Below, one piece after another: positions 56,836-64,000 of a DNA stretch of 64,000 nucleotides. Under the pieces are notes generated by a model, which was not told the origin of the DNA, ran no database searches, and worked only from the letters and a program-made list of their open reading frames with translations. The position numbers and the translations under genes were made by a program. The stretch comes from Colocasia esculenta (Eukaryota > Streptophyta > Magnoliopsida > Alismatales > Araceae). The stretch is taken from the NCBI GenBank assembly GCA_014218235.1, contig CM024753.1, positions 184,674,348 to 184,738,347 on the forward strand. Direction: 5' to 3'. The first letter of the stretch is position 1. Each line of letters starts with the position of its first letter.

Positions 56836-59800
56836 GAGGGTCTACTGAGATTTTTAAGGAGTTAATAGCTATAGTTGTCCCAAAGGAAGGTACTAGTGCA
56901 CTGCTGACACAGTCAGACTAGTGTTAGGCTTGTGCTTTCAAATGTTTTGCAGGTGTGTGACTTCCCTGCATGATTTGTGCGCGTGTTGCAGGTTGCAGTT
57001 GTTGTTGTGCCGTGTACGTGGCGAGTGTGGTCGCTCGGCGTGTTCGTGCCATAGCGGCGCGGTTGGCGCTGGACTCACTGGCAGTGGTCTTCCTTGTGTG
57101 GAGGACGCTTGCGAGCCAGTCCAGGTGCGGTGCTCCTGGTCGTCTTCGGAACATTTGAGCGTGTGTGTGTCGCGAAGGCTGAGAGAGCCTGCGTGTGGTG
57201 TGGCCTTCACCGGTGCAGGGTTGTTGTCTGTGGAACTGATGGAAGGTGTCACTACCTTGTTGGCTACCCCTTTGTTGTTGGGGTGTGTGTTGTCATTATT
57301 GCATGTTTGGCCTTGTGTGCATGTGCGCTGTGCTTGGGACGTCGAGCTGAGCAGGTGCTTTGTGTGCCGTGTTGCACCGCTAGTTGAGCGCTGCGACACT
57401 TGTCTGCGTTTGTTGTCAACCTGGTGCTGACTGGTTGTGAACTCTAGTGAGGTGCTCCTGGAGTTCTTCTCTGTTGGTTCTGGCGGGAGTGAGGTTTCCC
57501 CAGGACTGTGCTGTGCGCGTTTTTGGTTGCTGTCGCATTGCCCTCTAGGTTGAGGTGCATCGCTTGGTTGTCTTGTGTTCTGGCGAAGTTTCCCAAAATC
57601 ATTTGTTGTTGTCCTGGTGAGGGTTTCTCTCAGGACTGTTCCTCACTCGTTTCTGTTATTGTCGTGCCACCTCAAAGTCTGAGGTGCGCTGTTGGTTTGG
57701 CTGGTGCGTTCTGGTAGTTTTTTCTGGAATGGTGCCTTGGTGGTTCTGGTGGAGGTTCTCCCAGGACCGGCTTGTTTTGCTTCTGCAGTTCTGCTTGCTG
57801 CAGTGTTCTCTCTGATGGTCTGTGTTCTTTGGTCATGGGGGTTGTGCATTCTGATGAAGGTTCTTCCCAAGATCGCCCTTTGTCGCTTCTAGCGGAGGTT
57901 CTTCTCAGAAGTGCTTTGCGTTCGTTTCGGGCCACTGTTGAGTTGCCCCTGTGATTCGAAGTGTGTCGTTTGGTTGGGCCGCATTCTAGTGAGGTTCTCC
58001 CAGGACGGCTCTTGGCACTTTTTGGTGGAGATTCTCCCCAAGGCTGCTTCGTGTTGTTTTGGTTGTCGTTGCTCTCTCTCTCTCTGTGGAGATGAGCTAT
58101 CGTTGTTGCCGGTTGGACTGTCTTTGTTATAGTCTGCTTGGGCATTGTCGGTCAAGGTGTTGTGCCCTTGGCCATGCGTCTGGCTGCCGCGTTGGCCAGC
58201 TTGTCTTGTTAGTCGTTTCCAAGTTTCTCGGTTGCGCTGGTGGGACTGCGTGTCCCCGTGGCTCGGATGGTTTGCTTCATTTTTCGCGCCCTGCGTGCTC
58301 TCGCAGATAGTGGTCTGGCGAGTGCCATAGGTGTTTGGCTGATTGTGCTTCTTGTGGAAGTGCCAGTCTTGTGTTGTGGTTTGCCCCTCGCGTGTGGAAG
58401 AGACTCGTTGCGTGTCTCCTTCCCCTGCTTTCCGTTGGTTGCTTGGGGTGGAGATGCTCCACCGTGGTGTTGTATTGCCAAGGTGCACATCGTTGCGACC
58501 TTCTGGTGGAGTCATCTTCCCTTGAGTTGTTTTTGGGTTGAGCTAGTTGCTCCCCTCGTGCTGTCATTTCCTTGTGGCACCGTGGGTCGGTGGACCTATT
58601 TGTGCCGTTCGTCACTGTGATTGTTTCTCGCTACCTGCCAGGCTCAATTCGGGGCATTGGGTCCATGTTGGTTTGGTGCGAGGTAGCATTGTTTTCTTGT
58701 TGGGCTGCTCGTGTGAGCGTTATTCTGCTGTGCAATGGTTTTTCATGATTGGCTTGCCCGTGCAAGCATTATTCCATTGTATGCCCGGTGGTGCCTCGGC
58801 TTGTGCCTTGGAGGCTTTCCACGTCATCGCTTTGGTGTTCGGCCACTCTATCAGTTGCGATGGAGGTGGTGCTTCTTGCTCTTGCGCACCAGGGAGTCAT
58901 CGTGGTTTTCGCTCCCCGTGCGGCGGAGTCAGTGCTCCGTGGTTTGTATACTTCTTGGAGTGGACGTGGGTGTTGCGCTCTTGAAGAAGTTGTCGGCTTT
59001 CCGTGTGCTTCTGTTGTGGGTCTCTGGTAGAGAGTCCCCTTTGGTGGGCCATGTGTCGTCTCGGGCTGTTGGTGCTGCTGAGAGTGCTGCACCTTGAGCA
59101 TTTTCTCCGATGCTTCATGTTTTGTGCCTCAAGGGCTGGGGCCGGTGTGGCCTGTTGTGCCCTTTCAGGCTTGCAGTTCCTTGCGTGTGGCATTTGGCGG
59201 GTCTCTCGAGAAGAGTCCTTCCGGTTAGCCCGTAGTATCGTTTCAGCCGCTGGTACACCTGGGTTGCACTTTGTTTACTTTTGGTGCTTGTGGTAGCACC
59301 GTGTGCTCATGCGTGAGTGTTTCGGTTTTGTGCCATCAGGAGCCCTGGTGCATTGTGTTGTACCCTGGTTAGCTCTCGGTGCTTGTGATAGCACCCTGTG
59401 TTGTGCTGTGTGTCTGTTCGTGTGCTTCGTGCGTTGTTTCACGAGTTTGCTCGGTGTTGGAGGCTTCGAGTTTTCCACCTCTCGGACACGTGTGCTAGCC
59501 TGAGTCTTGTGGTCGTACCGTTACTGCTGTGGGGTGGCTGCTTTGCCTTCTCTAGAAAGCCCTATCGGTGGTACGTCGGGCTTTGGTCGTGGCTTGTGTC
59601 CAAGTTTTTCCTTCTCGCTTTCGGAGCGATCGTGTTTAGCTGTGGTACCCTACTTCTGTTTGGGTCTCTGAGGTTGGTGTGTTGTTCTCGACCTCTGCGG
59701 TTGTTCGGTTCCCGTGTGGTTGTGTGCCTTTCTGGCGGTTGGCATGTTGGTACCCACGCTAAGCCCTGTGTGCGTGTGGCGAGTGTGCTGCCAACTCTTC

Positions 59801-60906
59801 GTTGGTTCTCCATTGTGCGTGGCGTTGGTGAGTCTGGAAGCCGATGGCAGAGTCTCCTATCGGTTCGTCTGGTGACAGTGAGGCCTATTGGCTTGCTGGT
59901 ACTCGACCATGTGGTTTGATGGCGTTGTGAGGTGCTCGGCTTTTGGCCTAACCTCAGACGTCTTCCGTGTTTCCGTCACGGTGTGCCACGTTGTGGAGTG
60001 TGTGACTCCCAGTTTCTGTGGCTCCGCGTGCGTTTGGTATCCTTGTCGGACCACGAGGAAGGTCCGGGTGAGACCTAGTGGTGACAATGGATGCCTTTTT
60101 TGCGTGTTGAGGGTTCTTCGCGTGCGTTTGCTATCCCTGTTGGACCGCAAGGAAGGTCTGGGTGAGACTTAGCGGTGACGGTGGACGCTGTTTCATGTGT
60201 TGAGAATTCCCTGCGAGTGTCTCCTAGCTCTGGTTTGTGTTTCTCACGTGGCTTCTCGGTTAGGCTGGTGACCGGTGCTAGCTGCTGCTAGTAGCATGAG
60301 GTTGTTTCCCTAAGTGTTGTGCTTGGGCCTTAAGTGTTTCTTATGTGGTTGTCAGATACTGTATACTCTGTCAGGTTTCGCTGGCGATCGAGTGAGTTGC
60401 TGATCGGCAATTTTTGTGTTGCTATCGGCAACTGCGTCCTCTGTCGGGTTTTACGGGCGACAGAGAGGGTTGCTGATTGGTTGGTCCCAACAGAGAGGTC
60501 TGTTGGTGGCTGCAGCCGTGTGGTTTTTGTCTGGCATTTTCCGTTGTTCGGGCCGGATTTGGCGTCGCTCGGCACCGATGGGGTTGTCGTCCCATTTAGA
60601 TGCCCCACGTGTGACTAGAGTGAGTCGTTGGTTTCTCGGCTTGGTGATCTAGGTGCGTTGGAGCATGTTGCGAACCGTAGAGTTTTCGGTTCTGTGCCTC
60701 CCCTGTGTTTGGGGCTCGTTGTGTGAGCCGTTGGTTTTTCCAGCCTTGTATGCTCAGCGCGTGTTTGGTTGTGCGAGTGTTGCCACGAGGAAGTCGCGTT
60801 GAGACTTAGTGGATTTTTCGCATTGGTCTTACGTTTTCTCCCTGTGCTTCGTTTCGTGCCTCGAGATCCTTTGGGCTTGCCTCAATTTCGAGGATGAAAT
60901 TGTTTT
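56836..60906 (+). other. Non-coding internal region of D2, A-poor and G/T-rich
   Basis: No retroelement protein motif is seen in any of six frames. A is strongly depleted on the plus strand (4 of 60 bases at 57001-57060, 5 of 60 at 58141-58200), which makes stop codons rare and creates many meaningless long frames on both strands. From about 58240 it is collinear with D1 1-2050, so the sequence is a stable family feature. It includes a degenerate tandem array at 57487-58060 and a duplicated block with 'ccacgaggaaggtccgggtgaga' at about 60050 and 60140. Origin unknown. Confidence 0.75.
57487..58060 (+). repeat. Degenerate tandem array with core GAGGTTCTCCCAGGAC
   Basis: The core or a close variant recurs near 57494, 57574, 57617, 57752, 57855, 57896, 57992 and 58026. 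Between cores, T/G-rich phrases such as 'ttgcttctgcagttctg' and 'gaggtgcgctgttggttt' return in altered form. The spacing is irregular (about 35-135 bp), so this is an old, decayed array. Confidence 0.6.
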
Positions 60907-60919
60907 AAGGGGGGTAGAA
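60907..60919 (+). other. Polypurine tract of D2
   Basis: AAGGGGGGTAGAA directly before the 3' LTR, preceded by TTTCGAGGATGAAATTG. This 'CGAGGA(C/T)GAA...AAGGGGGG' arrangement is typical of plant Ty3/gypsy elements and gives the ancestry of this non-coding element. Confidence 0.88.
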
Positions 60920-61753
60920 TGTAAGACCCGTTTTCCCGACTTCCGTCCGATGTCGTGGGACGACTAGCCACTGACGCATCCAGGCTGGGTGATGCGTTGG
61001 TGTCGCGTCGGGCAGTGATCCGTGTTGCGGCAAGTTTGTAGGTCGCGTGTTGGTCGCACCCTGGTTCTCCATCGCGTCTTGATGTCGCGCCCGGTCAACG
61101 GGCCGCGACAGTGTTTTGTCGTGTTGCGCTGTCCGATCGTCTGACACCTGTCAGGGTGGCAGGAGTGTCAGTACGGCTTGTCGTGTTATCGCGGCGCCCG
61201 TGGGGGGCGCATTCTTGTCGCGGTCCGTTGACCCATCGCGTTAAGGTTGCTAACGCGACAGGGCGGTCTATCGCATTTTGGGTGCCGGGGGCTTAAGGCG
61301 CAGGCCGGCTACCCCTTCCCCCTCTCTCTTCTTCTTCCCTTCTCCCTCTCCCTCAGGTGACCTCTTCCTCCCCTCTTCTCTCCTTTGTGTGTTTCAGGCG
61401 AGGAGGAGGGCCGTATGTGGTGTCCCGGCGTCGTGGAGCGTGCGTGGAGCGAGGAGGAGGTGTTCATTCCGACGAGAAGGGCCCTATGGGGTTTGGTTCT
61501 TCGTTTGAGGTAGGGATTTCTTGTGCCCTTCCCAATCCGGGTGGATCGGGAGTCCTCGGGGTTTTGTAGTTAGCTTTACAGCTTTCCCCATGCTCCCCTC
61601 CCCGTGTGTGTATGTTTGTATGGTTCTGGGCGGCCCAGGATGGAGCATCCCCTGGTCTGCCTCCCGACTGATGTCGCGGCCGCGGTGCGCGTCGCGACAT
61701 CACTAGAGGCGTCGCCCCGGTCGGGCGCGACCTTATCACGGCGCGGTTGGCAG

Positions 61754-61876
61754 TCGCGATAAGGGTCGCTGTCGCAACCTAGTTTCCCGTCGCGACAGGG
61801 AGGTTGTCGCGACGCACTACCCCATCGCATCAAGGCTATTGTCGTGGCGCCCTTCCCCGTCGCGATGGCATCGCGA
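61754..61876. promoter_or_regulatory. TCGCGA array, D2 3' LTR
   Basis: Motif starts at 61754, 61772, 61790, 61807, 61825, 61842, 61860 and 61871. The variants TCGCAA and TCGTGG differ from the 5' LTR copies at CpG positions, while the spacing is kept. Confidence 0.75.
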
Positions 61877-62084
61877 CTGCCTGTGGGGGCACGACAGTGC
61901 CTGTGCTGCCTCAGGTGGTTTTCGTGGCCGGTTTGTGTGTCGGCGTGTGCCCCAGGGCAAGCTTTGCCCTTAGGACCATCAGGTAGGGAACGTGGCAGGT
62001 TGCCTCCATGCGTTCAGTGACCGAAGGTGACACCTTCGTGGCCGTGTCCTGGCAACGGTGCCAGGAGGGTCACGTCTGTCTAAT

Positions 62085-62111
62085 AATCGATTGACTGGCG
62101 GTCAATCGATT
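62085..62111. repeat. 11-bp inverted repeat (hairpin), D2 3' LTR
   Basis: AATCGATTGAC, loop TGGCG, GTCAATCGATT. The arms are identical to the 5' LTR copy, while four of the five loop bases differ. Confidence 0.85.
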
Positions 62112-64000
62112 TTTAGCAGAGCGACGGGCTTTCTATACTTCTGGTAGTGCTCTGAGGTTTTGGCTCGCTCGTGCGTGTTTGCTTGGCCGATGACCCTTTT
62201 GAGGGTCCGTGCGAGCCTCTCGCTTGTTGGGCTTGTCGTATGCTACAAGCCAGCGGTTCGGTGTGGTTCTTGTTGTGCTGCCCCGCCTGTTCACCCGGTG
62301 CTTGGCACTTGAGGGCTTGTTCCGTTCAAAGGTTGTCTCCGTTTCCTGGGACCCCCATCCTTGGGAGCCCGTTGAGGGAGGTACCCGGGCTATGAGCGTG
62401 CTCGAGTTGGCAGCCCACGTGAGCGGACTCTGGAGTTGAGGGGAAAACGAGGTTTGGACAGCGGTGCTGAGTCGTTTGTAGAGCTCTCTTGTCTAGGTCT
62501 GGGACGCCGAGGGGTTCGGAGTGCTTTCCTGGTGCAGACCAGACAGTCCCTTGTCTCACTGCCTCTCTCTGCGTTGGTCCTAGAGCCACGTAGTGGTGTC
62601 AGGCGGGAGGCCACAACTTGGCTAGGCTGCGGTGTTGCGTGAGTTGTGTGTTCTGTGGCGGCTCTGTCTCGCCCTTGCGCGGGGGAAGAGGCAGGAGCTA
62701 GGCTAGCGAGCAGAGCGTGTGGACTACGGGTCCCCCTCTTGCCTGCTAGCGGCGGTGGCTTGGTTGCTGTTGTTGTGATGACGTTTCCTCGCGACGTTCC
62801 GAGTGTTCCTCGTTGCCCGAGCTGCACGGCGGTTACATCCTGGCTGTGTCTAGTCTCTGTGGGCATCGTTGGTCTGGCCTTGGGCAGACCCGCATTTCTG
62901 GTGGTTCTCGCTCGGTGTTCTCTCGGCTCCGTGGTTCCGTGGTTCCGTTTGTGGGTGCCAGTCCGTGGTGGCATCGGCGTGTATGGCTTCCCGACCTTGC
63001 GGTGTATCCGGGGTCTGGGGTGGTTCTGCTTGTGGGCCCTCGACCTTATAGAGGTCTGAGGTGGTCGTGCTTGCGGTGAGACGTCGTTCTCACTTGGTTA
63101 TTCCGTGGTCTCGATAGGTATGCTGAGCACTGCTTCTGCTTTGTGCCCGACTCCGTTGGTTTCTGCGGGAGTCGTGTGTGTGCCACGACCTTGGTTGGTG
63201 GTCGAGACATTGTACTGTTCTCTTCCGCTGCTTAGTAGTACCATGCTGTAGGTGTTCCTCGCTTTACAGCTTTCTAGTGTAGTTTCCTATTTTCGGAGTT
63301 CCTGCTGCTCTGGCCGGTGAGGAACTGGTAATCCCTACTAGGCCTTGTTCGTGAGGCTCACCCCCCCTACTTTCTTTAGCTAGGGGCTCGTCGTCGCGGG
63401 AGCTCAGTGTCGGACGAGTTGTGGAGGCGGCTGTGGCGCCGTGTTGTTTTCAGCAGCAGTGAGAGTGAGTGTTGTGAGCTCTTGTAGCCGAGTGAGCTGA
63501 GAGCTGTGTTTTGCAAGTCCTCGGGGTATGCCCCTTAAGGACTGCATCTTTCTTCTTGTACCTGTGCTTTTACTTGGGACCCGTTGTACAAACCTTTTGT
63601 ATATTGTACATATTGTTATAGTTATTTAAATTCAGTACATATCTCACTAGACTATTTCTTCTAACCCTTCTGGATCTTCAGATCCGTGGGTGGCGACGCG
63701 AGCTTTGGGGTCCCTGGCGGGGGTCCGGGAGGTCGGGTCGTTACAGTTTCACAAATAGAGCCTAGGATAGTCAATGAGGCTCTCACTGATGAATCTTGGA
63801 TTTTAGCCATGTAGGATGAACTGAATCAGTTTAAGAGAAACCATGTGTGGTCACTTGTTCCTAGACCATCAGATCATCCAGTTATTTGCACCAAATGGGT
63901 GTTCAGAAACAAATTGGATGAAGCTGGTGTAATCTTAAGAAACAAGGCCAGATTAGTAGCTCAAGGCTATTCCCAAGAGGAAGGCATAGATTTCGATGAA

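Larger units (their letters stand above)
54388..63745 (+). mobile_element. D2: complete non-coding LTR element (LARD-like), 9358 bp
   Basis: Begins TGTAAGACCCGG, ends GGGTCGTTACA, and is flanked by TSD GTTTC (54383-54387 and 63746-63750) inside Copia2 pol. LTRs are 2435 bp (5') and 2826 bp (3'). The internal region (56823-60919) has a PBS, a long A-poor G/T-rich stretch without gag or pol, and a gypsy-type 3' end. LTR ends and R/U5 blocks resemble those of B, so an autonomous B-like gypsy element is its plausible helper. The youngest insertion in this part of the stack. Confidence 0.93.
60920..63745 (+). repeat. 3' LTR of D2 (2826 bp, full length)
   Basis: Starts TGTAAGACCCG, ends GTCGTTACA. 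It has the palindrome array (61754-61876), the hairpin (62085-62111), an A-poor G/T-rich middle like the internal region, and an intact R/U5 part (63340-63745) that is missing in the 5' LTR. Confidence 0.92.
48796..64000 (+). mobile_element. Copia2: second Sirevirus-like element, runs off the window, split by D2
   Basis: Starts TGATGATCAGTTTATCCCC after the probable left TSD copy TGCCC (48791-48795). It holds the 5' LTR, PBS, gag and the first two thirds of pol in the window. Its proteins are close to Copia1's, but its LTR start and array follow the H subtype. D2 (54388-63745) interrupts pol; the pol sequence resumes at 63751 and continues past 64000. Confidence 0.9.
52866..64000 (+). pseudogene. 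pol of Copia2, split by D2 and incomplete
   Basis: The ATG at 52866 overlaps the gag stop (TAATG), in the -1 frame. Protease LDSGCSRHMSG is at about 52905-52937. The integrase finger retains its HH pair, but a deletion near 53393 has removed the CRPCVKGKH part. The integrase core is readable (MDLFGPM, RSDHGGEF, NGVTERKNRT), with stops near 53509 and 53829. The frame continues to VIPCDYLAFVS at 54387, where D2 is inserted. It resumes at 63751 with the start of RT (ESWILAM, then a stop at about 63812; KARLVAQGYSQ) and runs to the window edge. Non-functional. Confidence 0.9.

Noticed and set aside
54388..63745. Long frames such as 55987-56673 (minus, 228 aa) and 57889-58515 (minus, 208 aa)
   Set aside because: They lie in LTR or non-coding internal sequence of D2, overlap frames on the other strand, and have skewed composition (R/T/P/Q/H-rich) typical of chance frames.

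Overview
The window is repeat-rich plant nuclear DNA (angiosperm; I cannot name the species). I see no host gene, rRNA, tRNA or CRISPR array. Almost everything belongs to LTR retrotransposons nested inside each other, and most boundaries can be placed to the base from TG...CA termini, 5-bp target-site duplications (TSDs), primer-binding sites matching initiator tRNA-Met, and polypurine tracts (PPTs).

Layout, left to right. 1-3116: 3' part of a non-coding Ty3/gypsy-derived element (D1). 3117-5685: minus-strand LTR (E). 5686-7655: AT-rich low-copy-looking DNA with one possible MITE. 7656-8508: fragment of a relative of E (F). 8509-19036: minus-strand chromovirus-type gypsy element A (3' LTR, broken pol with chromodomain, broken gag; 5' LTR lost), with a 1300-bp solo LTR (G, 16561-17860) inserted in its protease. 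19541-20421: broken gag and PBS of a second gypsy element B. B's minus-strand LTR starts at 20422 and ends at 48364, because 25.5 kb sits inside it. To its right (48439-48795) is a gypsy pol C-terminus with chromodomain.

Inside LTR B is a minus-strand solo Copia LTR (H, 21601-47065, TSD ACAAG). H holds two complete elements: C (21844-31521, minus, TSD GTCCC), a gag-only gypsy element with 4.2-kb LTRs, and Copia1 (32033-45616, plus, TSD GAGCT), a 13.6-kb Sirevirus-like Copia element with gag, pol, an env-like ORF and an intact 202-codon ORF of unknown function. A second Copia element of the same family (Copia2) starts at 48796 and runs off the window. Its pol is split by D2 (54388-63745, TSD GTTTC), a complete non-coding relative of D1.

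The order of insertion follows from the nesting: A, B, E and F are oldest; H went into B and G into A; C and Copia1 went into H; Copia2 went into B; D2 went into Copia2. A and C share a gag type, and B and D share LTR ends, so A/C and B/D look like autonomous/non-autonomous pairs.

The most unusual signal is regulatory. Several LTR families independently carry arrays of short CpG-containing palindromes at regular spacing: TCGCGA every 17-18 bp (D, C), CTGTCGACAG at exactly 21 bp (G), and an ATCGTAACGAT-type motif in a 37-bp dimeric unit (Copia1, Copia2, H).
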